64,000 bases of DNA from Bradyrhizobium barranii subsp. barranii (GTDB lineage: Bacteria; Pseudomonadota; Alphaproteobacteria; Rhizobiales; Xanthobacteraceae), in contig NZ_CP086136.1 of the NCBI RefSeq assembly GCF_017565645.3, positions 2,494,001 through 2,558,000 on the forward strand. Direction: 5' to 3'. The notes beneath the pieces are model-generated. The model made no database searches. It was not told where the DNA came from and saw nothing but the letters and a program-made list of their open reading frames with translations. A program made the position numbers and the translations under genes. Shown piece after piece: positions 8,300 through 17,686 of this stretch (position 1 is its first letter; each line of letters begins with the position of its first letter).

Positions 8300-8965
8300 A
8301 TGCTAATAAATGCGAACGCAGCCGCCTGTCAGCCTATCGACGGGCACCTCGCCGCTCTCGCTGGCGGACGCGTCGCCTGCAGCGAGTTCAAGTATCGCAG
8401 AGGCATCGAGATTTTTGGTGAAGGTGAGGACGCAGAATACGTCTACCAAATTACTTCGGGGGCGGTACGGACGTATAAGATGCTCCCAGATGGTCGCCGC
8501 CAGATTAATGCGTTTCACCTACAGGGTGACATGTTCGGATTTGAGAATGGAATCACGCACCGGTTTAGCGCTGACGCTCTCGTCGAAACTCACGTTCGCA
8601 TCATAAAGCGAGGCAGCATCCTCAATGCGATGCAAAGTCGAGTGGTCAGCACAAAGACCCTCATTTGCTACGTTACGCAAAATCTCCAGCACGCTGAAGA
8701 TCACATGCTTCTCTTGGGGCGAAAGACTGCCCTCGAGAGAGTTGCCGCATTTCTTCTTGAAATGGATGAACGGCTAAACCATCCCCCGATGATCGTCCTA
8801 CCAATGAACCGCCGCGACATCGCCGACTATCTTGGAATTACGTTGGAAACTGTCTCCAGAGCTTTCTCCGTGCTTCGAGACGAAGCATTACTACGTTTTG
8901 ACGGAAACACTCAGCGTCGGCTCGAATTGCTAGACCGTCAGGTCCTCGCGAAGTTCGACGCGTGA
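8300..8965 (+). CDS. Crp/Fnr-family regulator, FixK-like
   Basis: 221 residues starting at MLINANAAACQ; GGGAGG lies 9 bp upstream, so this ATG is preferred to the one at 8270. The order is a cyclic-nucleotide-type beta barrel (about 20-130), a dimer helix (about 130-150) and a winged HTH with NRRDIADYLGITLETVSRAF (about 170-195). The ETVSR recognition helix matches FNR/FixK proteins that read TTGAT-N4-ATCAA. The N-terminal cysteine cluster of oxygen-sensing Fnr is absent, so like FixK it is probably controlled by expression level. FixK boxes occur near several genes in this window. Whether it is a FixK2 orthologue cannot be told. Confidence 0.9.
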   Translation: MLINANAAACQPIDGHLAALAGGRVACSEFKYRRGIEIFGEGEDAEYVYQITSGAVRTYKMLPDGRRQINAFHLQGDMFGFENGITHRFSADALVETHVRIIKRGSILNAMQSRVVSTKTLICYVTQNLQHAEDHMLLLGRKTALERVAAFLLEMDERLNHPPMIVLPMNRRDIADYLGITLETVSRAFSVLRDEALLRFDGNTQRRLELLDRQVLAKFDA

Positions 8966-8971
8966 GCGCCC

Positions 8972-9160
8972 ATGCCCAAAAACTCCCCCCCCCCGATCTG
9001 CCCGAAATGCGGCAAGCCGATGCACTTCGTGATCGTTAAGACAGGCGGTCGCAAGTTTCGCTGCATCAAGTGTGACGACATTGACCCAATACAGGTCCCG
9101 GACTTTCAAGCATGGGCCAATAGCGAATTGCGCCCCCCGAAAGACGACATCAAGGCCTGA
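8972..9160 (+). CDS. Small zinc-ribbon protein
   Basis: A 62-residue protein beginning six bases after the stop of the FixK-like gene, so probably co-transcribed. CPKCGKPM (residues 10-17) and CIKCD (about 31-35) supply the four cysteines of a zinc ribbon. Proteins of this size and shape are common uncharacterised companions in rhizobia. No catalytic motif is visible and the function is unknown. Confidence 0.7.
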   Translation: MPKNSPPPICPKCGKPMHFVIVKTGGRKFRCIKCDDIDPIQVPDFQAWANSELRPPKDDIKA

Positions 9161-9330
9161 GTTGGGGCCTCTTAGATATCGCCTGTTGGCCCGCGTGAGC
9201 CATGCCGGGTGGTCTGACGATGTCAGTGCGCAGGGGGTAGACCGTAGGAGAACGGCACGCGGACAAAGTGACGCGATTGACCCAACTCAGACTCTTTAAG
9301 GTGGCAAAGGCCAGAAAATTCATAACCACA

Positions 9331-9358
9331 AAAAAGCCCCGGCGAGCCGGGGCTTTGG
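9331..9358 (-). terminator. Rho-independent terminator of the Omp25-like gene
   Basis: AAGCCCCGGC (9334-9343) and GCCGGGGCTT (9346-9355) form a perfect GC-rich stem, followed on the minus strand by a T-run (TTTTTTGTGG). It lies 20 bp beyond the stop of the minus-strand porin gene. Confidence 0.88.
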
Positions 9359-9377
9359 TTTGCGAAGATGCGTGCGA

Positions 9378-10142
9378 TCAGTATCTGGCCGCGACCGGTG
9401 CGCCGTATCCACCGAAGCGGTAGTTCAACCGAAGCGTGACCATGTCCACATCTTGGCTGACTCCGCTGCCGGTGAGGATGAACCCTCTAGGAGTAACCAC
9501 GCCTGCGAAGCCGGCATTATCACGCCCCATCCAGAGATGGTCGTATTCGATACCGAACGACCAGTTGGGCGTGAAGCCGTACTCCCAGCCAACGCCGAGG
9601 GCGCCGCCCCAGCGTGTGTGGCCTGCCGATGCCAGGCCGACCCCGGTGATGTTGTTGAATATATCGAATCGATTGCGCGTCACGGCGGCGCCGCCCTTCA
9701 CGTAGAACAGCGAGGCGTTCCACGCCCAACCGAGTTGCGCCGTGAGGAGCCCGATGGCGTCAATCTTGCCCGTGGTCGAAATCGATGGATCGATCAGACT
9801 GACGCGCGTGTTCTTGATTTCGGCCCAATCTCCCTGCGCTTCCAGGCCGAGCACAAATTGATTCGTTTGCCAGCGGTACCCGATCTGTCCGCCCGCGAGG
9901 CCTCCGGAGCGATCGGCGCAACCACCTGCGACTGTCCCTGCGGGCGTCACGAAATCCACACAACCGTGGCTTTGTCCCCAACCTCCGTTGGCACCGATGT
10001 AGAATCCCGTCCAGTCATAGATCGGCGCGACCACCGGGGGCGGCGCCTTGGTGTAGGGACGGGCCGCCAGATCAGCCGCCGACGCGGGGGCGGATAGAGC
10101 TACGGCCATCATCCCGGCTGCGGCTATCAGAAGCTTTTTCAT
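9378..10142 (-). CDS. Outer-membrane beta-barrel protein, Omp25/RopB type
   Basis: 254 residues from MKKLLIAAAGMMAVALSAPA, with GGGGAG upstream on the minus strand supporting this start. It has a signal peptide with an Ala-Ala cleavage region (residues 1-23), a proline-rich linker (TKAPPPVVAPIYDWTGFYIG) and an eight-stranded barrel ending in the aromatic-terminated strand (LNYRFGG…VAARY). YDWTGFYIGANGGWG is the hallmark of the rhizobial Omp25/Omp31 group. Such proteins are abundant surface porin-like proteins. It is transcribed alone and closed by a strong terminator. Confidence 0.88.
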   Translation of the reverse strand: MKKLLIAAAGMMAVALSAPASAADLAARPYTKAPPPVVAPIYDWTGFYIGANGGWGQSHGCVDFVTPAGTVAGGCADRSGGLAGGQIGYRWQTNQFVLGLEAQGDWAEIKNTRVSLIDPSISTTGKIDAIGLLTAQLGWAWNASLFYVKGGAAVTRNRFDIFNNITGVGLASAGHTRWGGALGVGWEYGFTPNWSFGIEYDHLWMGRDNAGFAGVVTPRGFILTGSGVSQDVDMVTLRLNYRFGGYGAPVAARY

Positions 10143-10611
10143 TACGAGCAATCTCCCCAGAAAGAAGTTCAAAAAAGGCACGACGCCCACCTAAGGAATC
10201 GATGCTATCCCGTTCGTCCGCAGGTTGATGTAGCCAAGCCGCAACACTCGGCTCAGATCTTTAGCGGGAATATCTTTATTAAGGACTTACAGGGAACCAA
10301 ATGCACGCCAACGTGCTTATTACGGCAGAAGAAAATCCGCCGACCCTGGAGAAAGTCCGCGGGAGTTAGGACTGTAGATCCTGATTGGGGCCCCCGGTCG
10401 CCGTTCAACTGTGGCATGGGACCCCCGGCGCGAACCGGCGTCACAAACCTGTGGCATGACCATTGCAAAATGCAGGACAACTGGGATTTCAGCGCTCGGT
10501 TAGAGAATAAGCGCTGCCGGGACGCTTATTTCGAGCCCGGTGACGCTTCCCTTTCTTCGCTTGCACCATCACTACGACGCATCTTGTTTCGACGAGTGGG
10601 GTACTCGGCGC
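10143..10611. other. Intergenic region upstream of the Omp25-like gene
   Basis: This 470-bp stretch must hold the minus-strand porin promoter and the plus-strand promoter for the small gene at 10612. No FixK box, clear promoter or convincing ORF is seen. Short ORFs in it lack ribosome binding sites and protein-like composition. Confidence 0.4.
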
Positions 10612-10791
10612 ATGACGTACGACACGGCAACGGTACATATGCTCCGCGACGTTCTAGACGACGTTCTTTCCAGTCCGTCATTCACTCGTCAGCAGCAGCG
10701 ATCTGCGGCGGAAGTTGCCGAGCGCGTTCTCTTACTCGCTTCCCAAGGCGAGCGTGAACCGATCAGTGATCAAACGACACCTGCTAAATGA
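10612..10791 (+). CDS. Small conserved rhizobial protein
   Basis: 59 residues starting at MTYDTATVHMLRDVLDDVLS. The sequence is acidic and helical, with a conserved-looking RQQQRSAAEVAERVLLLASQ segment, and resembles short unannotated proteins of about 60 residues found widely in Bradyrhizobium. A longer frame from 10540 exists, but its extra N-terminus is rich in His and Arg and unconvincing. No known domain; function unknown. Confidence 0.55.
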   Translation: MTYDTATVHMLRDVLDDVLSSPSFTRQQQRSAAEVAERVLLLASQGEREPISDQTTPAK

Positions 10792-11051
10792 GTTTTTGGC
10801 ATCCGCTGCCAGCGAAGCCAACCGGGGCCGCCCCCTTCGCCTGATCGACGGTGAGCACGCTAGGTGACCAAGGGCCGCTGGTAACGCCCTGCCGGTTCGA
10901 TCGTGTCTGCCATGCCACCACCGCCGCTCATCGGAGCATTCCCTGCCCCTGGCAGGTCGGCTTTTGATGCTGTGGACGGCTCCTCCACGGGCACGAGAGT
11001 GCCAAGGAGTGGGCGCCGTTTTGAGGCTCCCACGATTCGGAGGAGCGACCT

Positions 11052-12084
11052 ATGTAGTCAATTTCGACAATCGGTCTGGATATCGCGAAGTCGGTCTTTC
11101 AAGTGCATGGCATTGATGCAGCCGGCCAAGTGGTCGTGCGCCGTCAATTGAGGCGCCACCATGTCCTGGCGTTTTTCCAAAAGCTGCCGCCATGCCTGGT
11201 CGGGATCGAGGCTTGCGCGTCATCGCACCACTGGTCCCGCGAGCTGCAGGCGTTGGGGCATACGGTGCAACTGATGCCTCCGGTCTATGTGAAGCCCTAC
11301 GTCAAGCGGCAGAAGAACGACGCCACCGACGCGGAGGCGATTTGCGAGGCGGTCACGAGACCCAACATGCGGTTCGTGCCGACCAAGACGGTTGAGCAAC
11401 AGAGCTGTCTGATGCTTCACCGCGCGCGCCATCTCTTCGTCCGCCAGCAGACTGCCGTGATCAATTCAATCCGCGCCTATCTTGCCGAGTTCGGGATTGT
11501 CGCCCCTGTTGGACGCAGGGGTGTCGAGCAACTGCTGGAAGTCGTCGCCGATCCAGCCGACTGTCGGCTCCCCGAGGTGGCCCGTGCGTGTCTCGTTGCT
11601 CTCGGCAGTCAATTGCGAGCCCTGAAGGCCCAGATTCTGGAGTTCGACCGACGCATCATCGCCTGGCATCGATCAGATGCAACGAGCCAACGGCTGGACG
11701 CGGTCCCCGGCGTCGGGCCAGCGCTGGCCACTGCGCTAGTCGCGAGTGTTGCCGATGCCAAGTCCTTCCGATCGGGGCGGGATTTCTCGGCCTGGATTGG
11801 GCTCGTACCGAAGCAGAACTCGAGCGGGGGGCAAGGACAAGCTCGGCAGCATCAGTAAGCAAGGCGATCGCTACTTGCGCAGTCTGTTCACGGCTGGCGC
11901 CCTCGCCGTGATCCGCTACGCCAAGATCCATGGCACCCGGTATCGGCCCTGGCTCACCTCGTTATTGGCGAGGCGCCCCACAAAGGTCGCTGCGATCGCG
12001 CTCGCCAACAAACTTCCCAGGATGGCATGGGCGATGATGGCCAGGAACGAACGCTACAAGGAACCCGCCGCGCTCACGGCGTAA
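11052..12084 (+). pseudogene. IS110-family transposase, doubly disabled
   Basis: The sequence has the DEDD-type N-terminus (STIGLDIAKSVFQVHGIDA; GIEACASSHHW; KNDATDAEAI) and the Transposase_20 C-terminus (LDAVPGVGPALATALVA … KQGDRYLRSLFTAGALAVIR). Codon 2 is TAG (11055-11057) and a six-G run (11826-11831) shifts the frame, where five G would restore NSSGGKDKLGSI. A start at an internal GTG or ATG cannot recover the missing first catalytic Asp. IS110 elements lack terminal repeats, so the ends cannot be set; an IS256 lies in its 3' flank. Confidence 0.88.
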
Positions 12085-12212
12085 CGAGATCACACTGGCC
12101 ACGCCGGTGTGACGTAACGGTTGGAAGGGCGAACAGCACGTAATGCAGCGCCGGTCGACCCGGCGATCAGGACAACCCACATCGGGCCATAGCATCTTCG
12201 AATGCGTGCTTT

Positions 12213-13611
12213 GAGCTATGGCTGATTTTGGGTGACGCGGCCTGATCAGGCGGCGTGGCTTTCAGTGTTCGGAATGACTTCGATTCCGTCGATGAACTTT
12301 ACACCGGCGATGACTTTCGGCAACTGGTTCGTGCTCTTCAATCGCCGCCAGGTCTTCGATGCGGCGTCGATGAGCTTGAACACCATCAGCTTCGCAGTTT
12401 GTTGCGACAGCGATCCCTTGGTCCGCACCGTTCGGTGGCGCACCGTGGCGAAGACGCTCTCGATCGGGTTCGAGCTGCGTAGGTGGATCCAGTGCTCAGC
12501 AGGGAAGTCGAAGAAGGCGAGCAGCGCATGGCGATCCTTGATCAGGCACTCCACCGCACGTCCGTATTTGACGTGGTATTTCTCGACGAAGACGTCGATC
12601 GCGGTTTCAGCTTCGGCCCGGTGTGGGGCCAGATAGATGTTCCGCAGGTCGTTCTTCATGGGGCCCTGCACGGATTTGGCGACCTTGTCGAGTACGTTGC
12701 TCACTTTATGGCACCAGCATCGTTGGTGCCGCGTGCCGGGAAAGGCCTCGTCCAGTGCCTTCCAGAAGCCGAGGGCGCCGTCGCCGATGGCGAGTTGCGG
12801 GGCAATCCGTAACCCGCGTTGCCGCAGGTCGATCAGGAGTTCGCGCCAGCTCTGCGCGCTCTCGCGCACGCCGACCTGGAAGCCGATCAGCTCCTTCTTG
12901 CCTTCCGGCGTGGTGCCAATCAGCACCAGCATGCATTCGCTGTGATCTTCCATGCGGGCCTGCAGGTACACGCCATCGGCCCAGATGTAGACATAGCGAC
13001 GCGCCGACAGATCGCGTCTCTGCCAGCGTTCGTACTCGACCTGCCAATCGGCCTTCAGGCCGGCGATCACCGAAGGCGACAGGTTCGGCGCATCCTTGCC
13101 GAGCAGCGCCGAGAGCGCCTCCTGGAAGTCGCCGGTCGAGATGCCGCGCAAATAGAGGACCGGGATCAAGGCATCCAGGCTCTTCGTCCGCCGCGCCCAT
13201 AGCGGCAGGATTGCCGAACTGAAGCGGAGGCGGTCGCCTGGCCCGCTCGCTCCGCGGTCGCGGACCTTGGGACGAGCGACCTCCACCGGACCGATGCCGG
13301 TCGCAATCTCGCGCACCGGACCGTGCCCATGTCGGACCAGGCGCGCTCGACCGTCGGGCAGCGTCAGATTGGCCGTGCTGGCCAGAAACGCGCCAACCTC
13401 GATCTCGATCGCCCTGGCAAGCAGGTCCCGCGCGCCGGCACGAACGATATCGGTCAGTGGATCATCAACCGCGGACGGCTGACGGAAAGCAAGAACATTG
13501 GTAGTCTCGGTCATGGCGTATCGCTCTCCTCGAGAGGTTCTGGCAGGCTCGTCACCCGCCTCGATACGCCGCCTTCCTCACACCGTCATCACCCAGATTC
13601 CGCCATAGCTC
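12213..13611 (-). mobile_element. IS256-family insertion sequence, complete
   Basis: The inverted repeats begin GAGCTATGGC at 12213 and, read inward on the other strand, at 13611 (GAGCTATGGCGGAATCTGGG). The 9-bp direct repeat GCGTGCTTT flanks both sides (12204-12212 and 13612-13620). The element is 1399 bp with one intact transposase, a textbook recent insertion, probably into the 3' flank of the IS110. Confidence 0.93.
12246..13514 (-). CDS. IS256 (Mutator-type) transposase
   Basis: The 422-residue protein has the usual family length. The DDE-type core shows YVYIWADGVYLQARMEDHSE (first Asp), LAIGDGALGFWKAL (second Asp) with the following CWCHK, and the glutamate in SSNPIESVFATVRHRT. The N-terminus has the DNA-binding region with TGIGPVEVARPKVRDR. 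The frame is intact from MTETTNVLAF and fills almost the whole element, so it is probably active. Confidence 0.95.
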   Translation of the reverse strand: MTETTNVLAFRQPSAVDDPLTDIVRAGARDLLARAIEIEVGAFLASTANLTLPDGRARLVRHGHGPVREIATGIGPVEVARPKVRDRGASGPGDRLRFSSAILPLWARRTKSLDALIPVLYLRGISTGDFQEALSALLGKDAPNLSPSVIAGLKADWQVEYERWQRRDLSARRYVYIWADGVYLQARMEDHSECMLVLIGTTPEGKKELIGFQVGVRESAQSWRELLIDLRQRGLRIAPQLAIGDGALGFWKALDEAFPGTRHQRCWCHKVSNVLDKVAKSVQGPMKNDLRNIYLAPHRAEAETAIDVFVEKYHVKYGRAVECLIKDRHALLAFFDFPAEHWIHLRSSNPIESVFATVRHRTVRTKGSLSQQTAKLMVFKLIDAASKTWRRLKSTNQLPKVIAGVKFIDGIEVIPNTESHAA

Positions 13612-13894
13612 GCGTGCTTTTGATCGGGACCTGATCCGCGGAGGGCATTATGGCCAGCGGTCACGTGTACCGCGCAAATAGGCCGAACACATGGCTGCTC
13701 CGACCAATGCTGCGACGTGAAGATTCTTTTTGCCAACCTGGAGCCGTCCACACATGGCCCATCAGCGAAGTAACGGCCGAAACCGAGTACGTCCGATTGT
13801 CGGAGTCCGGAAATGAACAGGCGAAAGTCAAAGCGACGCGATTGACCCATTTGAGACATCGACCGATCGCAGCGGACGTCCGGTTGGCACAAGG

Positions 13895-14944
13895 CTATTT
13901 CACAACCGGATGCTTCGTGGGCGCTATGGCGGCAGGCGCGGACGGGGAAATGGTGAACGTCAGCCAGGTATTCCATCCTGACGGACGGTTGGCTGCACCG
14001 AACTCGCCGTATCCCCTCAGGCTAAGGGAGCCCTGCATGCCTGCGACCGGGAAGCTGTACCCGATTTGCGGACCGACACCGAAAACGCGTGACCTGAAGC
14101 CACCGAGGATCGGGTTCTGGCCTGAGTCGTCGGTGATTTGCTGGTAGGCATATCCGACAATGCCGACGAAAAGCTGCTTGGTGAGGTAGTGAGATGCGCC
14201 CCAGTCGAAGTGGAAATCGATGCCGCTCCGGTACAGGGTGTCGGGATTCCTGAAATTGTAGGTAAGGCCGGCGACGCCCGAGATTTCGTTTCCTGCCGCC
14301 GGGTCGAAATAGGTATAGGCGCCTCCAATGTCGATCGCACCGTGCCCGAGCCCGATATTGGGAATCCGCGTCGGATCATAGTCGCCGACGGGAACATTGC
14401 CCGTGACGTAAGCCATGTAATTGTCGACGCCGTGGCTCCATAGCAGTTGCGCGAATGGCGCGAGGTCGCCGTAGGAGGTAAGCGAGCCTTCGAGCATTCC
14501 GGTGCGCGTCACCACAATCGGTCCGGCTATCGCTGTCAGTGTCCCGGCGATACTGGTGGCGGCTCTGCCGTACTGGCCGGACATGCCCACGACCAACTGA
14601 CCGCCAAGCACTGCCGTCGCGAAAGTATACGATGGCGCAAGGGCGACCAGATCGGCCCGCCCGCTCAGACTCAGATTCAGATTAACGTTGACATTCGCGG
14701 GGATTTTGCCGGCCAGGATCTCTTTGGCCGCAGCAGCGCCCCCCGCGGCGGCGACGCCGGAATGGTAATCGATGACACTGAGCGCCCAGCCCGGTGTCTG
14801 CTGCATGGCCACGAGGCTCGCAAACTGACCCGGAAACCAGAATGAGCTACCGCCCTGGTCGGCATGCGAAACATCAGCGCAAAGCACGAGAGCAGCAACC
14901 GCCGCATAATTGATGACGCGGCTTTCCGGTTTGTTTGATCTCAT
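13895..14944 (-). CDS. Outer-membrane transporter of the phenol MetA/SphA type
   Basis: 349 residues with an N-terminal signal peptide (VINYAAVAALVLCADVSHAD) and a long beta-barrel that ends TWLTFTISPSA…, with alternating aromatic strands (YTFATAVLGGQLVVGMSGQY; DIGGAYTYFDP; GLTYNFRNPDTLYRSG; GPQIGYSFPVAG). This layout fits the Phenol_MetA_deg / SphA family, outer-membrane proteins often linked to uptake of aromatics. No pathway genes are adjacent, so the substrate is unknown. It stands alone, facing away from the FixK-box genes that follow. Confidence 0.8.
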   Translation of the reverse strand: MRSNKPESRVINYAAVAALVLCADVSHADQGGSSFWFPGQFASLVAMQQTPGWALSVIDYHSGVAAAGGAAAAKEILAGKIPANVNVNLNLSLSGRADLVALAPSYTFATAVLGGQLVVGMSGQYGRAATSIAGTLTAIAGPIVVTRTGMLEGSLTSYGDLAPFAQLLWSHGVDNYMAYVTGNVPVGDYDPTRIPNIGLGHGAIDIGGAYTYFDPAAGNEISGVAGLTYNFRNPDTLYRSGIDFHFDWGASHYLTKQLFVGIVGYAYQQITDDSGQNPILGGFRSRVFGVGPQIGYSFPVAGMQGSLSLRGYGEFGAANRPSGWNTWLTFTISPSAPAAIAPTKHPVVK

Positions 14945-15342
14945 TGCAAACCTCTGGGCGGCATTTGCAACCAGTGGCGGCTACTAGAAAGCGCCGCGAA
15001 CCGCGCGGCCTCAAGTTACGACGGCATTCAATACTAGGGCACAAGCAGCGTCGAAACCCGTGACAGAATGGTAACAGCGGGGGATATTTGTATTACGGCG
15101 ATGACGCAGTCTCGGCTCATCCAAGAGTTGCTTGGCGCTGGAGATGTTCGGTTTCTTTGCCCAAGCGAGGTTCGTTCCTGGGCCCATCTCGACAAATATG
15201 GGAGGTCTTGCTGAGGTCTCCTATCGAAGGCAGAGCCGACTTGATTTGCCCGCAAGTATTACGGCTCGTGACCCAACCGCGACATTGGCCTGGCCTCACG
15301 ACTTTGGGCGTAGTCGCTTCTCGCGGGCGCTCTGGCGCGGAC

Positions 15343-15356
15343 TTGATTTGGATCAG
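15343..15356. promoter_or_regulatory. FixK/FNR box (TTGATTTGGATCAG)
   Basis: TTGAT-N4-ATCAG, 9 of 10 consensus positions. Its centre is 73 bp before the ATG at 15423, which allows a start of transcription about 40 bp downstream of the centre and a short leader. Confidence 0.7.
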
Positions 15357-15422
15357 TAATCAAGCCTGTACGGGTGCCATAAATCCAAGCGTGGAATGCC
15401 CTCCTTGAGACGAGGTAGCATC

Positions 15423-15773
15423 ATGATTATCAAGACACTCGCGTTGCATTCACTTACCTGCCTGGTGGGCATTACTAGTTCATTGGCAGTGCCCCAACTC
15501 ATTTCTCCGTCGGGTACGGCGGCAGGCTTTCAGTCGGATACTCGTACTGAAGTCGCAATAGTTACTCGTCAGTTCGTGAACCGCACGGTCAAGAGTGACA
15601 GGTTGCCAGCCAACCAAGCAGGGTCTGAGGCTAATGGCAAAAGGCATCCTGTACAGGTGCCGGCAAACACCGCTCCAAATCGGGAATGGAAAACCGATTG
15701 CAAGCCGCCCATTGATGTAATTGGCCGCTGCTTTGCCGACCTTGGAGAAACCCACGGCACCTTTCGGACCTGA
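15423..15773 (+). CDS. Small secreted protein behind a FixK box
   Basis: 116 residues from MIIKTLALHSLTCLVGITSS, chosen over 15396 because a GAGGTAG ribosome binding site precedes it. The first ~24 residues form a signal peptide (SLAVP). The mature part is polar and ends with a cysteine-containing motif (DCKPPIDVIGRCFADLG) resembling the tails of other short exported rhizobial proteins. No known domain; possibly periplasmic. The FixK box suggests expression when oxygen is scarce. Confidence 0.65.
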   Translation: MIIKTLALHSLTCLVGITSSLAVPQLISPSGTAAGFQSDTRTEVAIVTRQFVNRTVKSDRLPANQAGSEANGKRHPVQVPANTAPNREWKTDCKPPIDVIGRCFADLGETHGTFRT

Positions 15774-15893
15774 CCCTGATGTAGTGCGCCCAATGCGCCG
15801 ACGCCCACCTGTGTTATGCGATATAGGACCGGGGTCCAGTTGATAACGACAGATCAGCATGGACGCCTGGCCAGGTCATAGGGGATCATCGGT

Positions 15894-16360
15894 TCAACCG
15901 TTGGCGTGGCGATATTGACACCGGCATTCGTCTTGATCGCGACCTCGGGACACGACTTGCTCCCGATAGTGATGCAGGGCGGCGATTATTCGCTTCTAGT
16001 GACGAAGGGTATGAGCCGTTTTACGTCGGGCGGCTGTTCGGGCTGATCGCCGCCAGTTTTCTAGTGCTCGCGCTGATCGTCGAGACTATTAAATTGTACT
16101 CGAGCGCACTGAGCGAGACCGCCAGCGCCGAGCAGAAAGTGGCGCAGCTGAAGCGCGCCCGTGCCCTTGGCGAAATTCCGCTTTCGAAGAAGGGAAGCGG
16201 CGTTCCCGTGGAATCTTATGTCCAGAAACAAAACATCGCTTATTATGAAACCTTGCTCAAATTCATGTCGCTTGGCGAAGACCAGCGCTGCACGGTGGAA
16301 AAACTCTTAAGTCAGGAAAAAGAGAAGCTTGGTTCGGTTAACACCGGCATAGCCGGATAG
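15894..16360 (+). pseudogene. Remnant of a membrane sensor (MASE4-like segments) fused to a coiled tail
   Basis: Frame one reads TVGVAILTPAFVLIATSGHD LLPI and stops soon after. From about 16013 a second frame reads EPFYVGRLFGLIAASFLVLA then LIVETIKLYSSALSETASAE. The two pieces match the start and end of the N-terminal membrane sensor of rhizobial two-component kinases, with the middle helices deleted and the frame changed at about 16010. The tail (residues after 16130, YYETLLKFMSLGEDQRCTVE) looks like a separate short helical protein. No kinase domain remains. Confidence 0.55.
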
Positions 16361-16466
16361 AGAAGGGTGGGACAAGCTGGGCTGGAGCTTGATGGACAAT
16401 GAACGGACCACCGCTTTTGACCCAGATCGACCAGGGCTTGCTGTCGTTGCAGCAAACACTTGTTCG

Positions 16467-16910
16467 CTCCGAGCATGTCAGTGTGACCGGTTGCGATCCA
16501 GATCCTCGCCCCTGCCGCGATCGGGATCATCGCCGCTCCAGCAGATCCAGTACGCGAGACAACGCGGTCATATCAACGCCGGCGTCCACGATTACGCGAC
16601 AGGCCTGGCCGATGACAATCTCCATGCGTCCGCTCGCTGGGCCGGCTGAAGCTACTGCCGGCTCCGGCAGCTGGTCTGGCATCACCATCGCCGGCACAAA
16701 GGCTGGCTGGCGTTGTTCGCTCGTCCGCGTCCCAAACGATCGTCGCCAAGTCAACATACCGTATCGTCGTGCTGTCGGCGAGACAGCACGCGGTGCCTGC
16801 AAACTCTCCAGAACGATCTTGAGTTTCTCATCATCGGTCCAGCGGCGGCGACGACCAGTCTCGACAACCTCGAACCGTTCGATCTGAGCACTGAACCTAT
16901 TGCTGTCCAT
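16467..16910 (-). pseudogene. IS66-family remnant: tnpA plus start of tnpB
   Basis: The 127-residue frame 16527-16910 begins MDSNRFSAQIERFEVVETGR and contains the WTDDEKLKIVLESLQAPRAV HTH of IS66 TnpA, but the helix after RRYG is shortened (…RRYGMLTWRRSFG), as if codons were lost. A tnpB start overlaps it (ATG at 16530; MIPIAAGARIWIATGHTDM) and is cut after about 21 residues. It belongs to a different IS66 lineage from the two other copies. The same tnpA type is seen as a scrap at 43204. Confidence 0.8.
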
Positions 16911-17239
16911 AAGCGCTGTTACACAGCACTCGCCCTAACCCGACAAGGCGGCCCTCACCGGAGGGAGACGCCTCACACGAAATTCACAGGCGACTTCGGT
17001 AACGCGATTGAGGTCATACGAGTCAGCGGTCGCTCACTGCGTAGTGTTTTCGCGAAAAGTCTTGAGCCCTCCAACTTTCAACTTTGGCAACACAATCGGC
17101 CCGTTTCGGACATGTCCCGTCGCGCTGACGATGCCCGTTGGTAAGACAAAGGCAGACCTTGGGAGTCCAAGCGCAGGGCGTGAGGAACCGCTGTTAACGG
17201 CTTGCCTGTGTCCAGCATTGGCGGGCGGATGCCTATAGG

Positions 17240-17253
17240 TTGATTTAGATCAA
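17240..17253. promoter_or_regulatory. FixK/FNR box (TTGATTTAGATCAA)
   Basis: A perfect TTGAT-N4-ATCAA palindrome centred 66 bp before the ATG at 17313. The rest of the preceding 400 bp (16911-17239) shows no gene. Confidence 0.8.
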
Positions 17254-17312
17254 CATCCACTCTCCGGAATTTGGGCGACCTGCAAGAGGGCGGGAGACAC
17301 GGAGTTTGAGAT

Positions 17313-17642
17313 ATGGGTGAACGATCGGAATCGATGGTCAGCCGTCGAGGCGCTCTTGCTGTTTGTGGATACGCAGCCGTCTTCGGGTTCCTGGCCTCGC
17401 CTGCAATTCTGATGGTGTCAGATGCTGACGCCCAGACCTCAACCGCACCGGCCACGCCCGCAGCGCCTTCCACTGAGACACCGCAGTCGGGCACGGAGCG
17501 ACGTCAGGAACGACGCACAGGGCGCACAGAACGGCGTCAGGATCGACGGACGGGGCGAACAGAACAGCGTCAGGAGCGACGGACGGGGCGCACAGAGCGG
17601 CGCGAAGAGCGGCATGACGGTGCTGCCGAAGAGAAAAAGTAG
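17313..17642 (+). CDS. Exported Arg/Glu repeat protein
   Basis: 109 residues with an N-terminal export signal containing a twin arginine (MVSRRGALAVCGYAAVFGFL; the ATG at 17334 is an alternative start) and a cleavage region near DADAQ. After a Pro/Thr/Ala linker the rest consists of ERRQ-ERRTGRT units encoded by a 33-bp tandem repeat, giving a highly charged, probably helical or disordered tail. No family recognised. The FixK box just upstream points to low-oxygen expression, and the gene at 17687 follows by 44 bp and may be in the same transcript. Confidence 0.65.
   Translation: MGERSESMVSRRGALAVCGYAAVFGFLASPAILMVSDADAQTSTAPATPAAPSTETPQSGTERRQERRTGRTERRQDRRTGRTEQRQERRTGRTERREERHDGAAEEKK
17502..17600 (+). 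repeat. Three tandem 33-bp repeats within the Arg/Glu repeat gene
   Basis: The units start at 17502, 17535 and 17568, each opening CGTCAGGA and closing with a GGGCG(C/A)ACAGA core, and a fourth degenerate part-unit follows. Being a multiple of three, copy-number change would keep the reading frame. Confidence 0.85.
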
Positions 17643-17686
17643 CCGCGCGTCCACCAAGCACGCCCCAACCAATTAAGAGCAAGTAC

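Noticed and set aside
9230..13860. Short shared string GACGCGATTGACCCA near 9271 and 13833
   Set aside because: Only about 15-20 bp alike and in non-coding sequence; not enough to call a repeat family.
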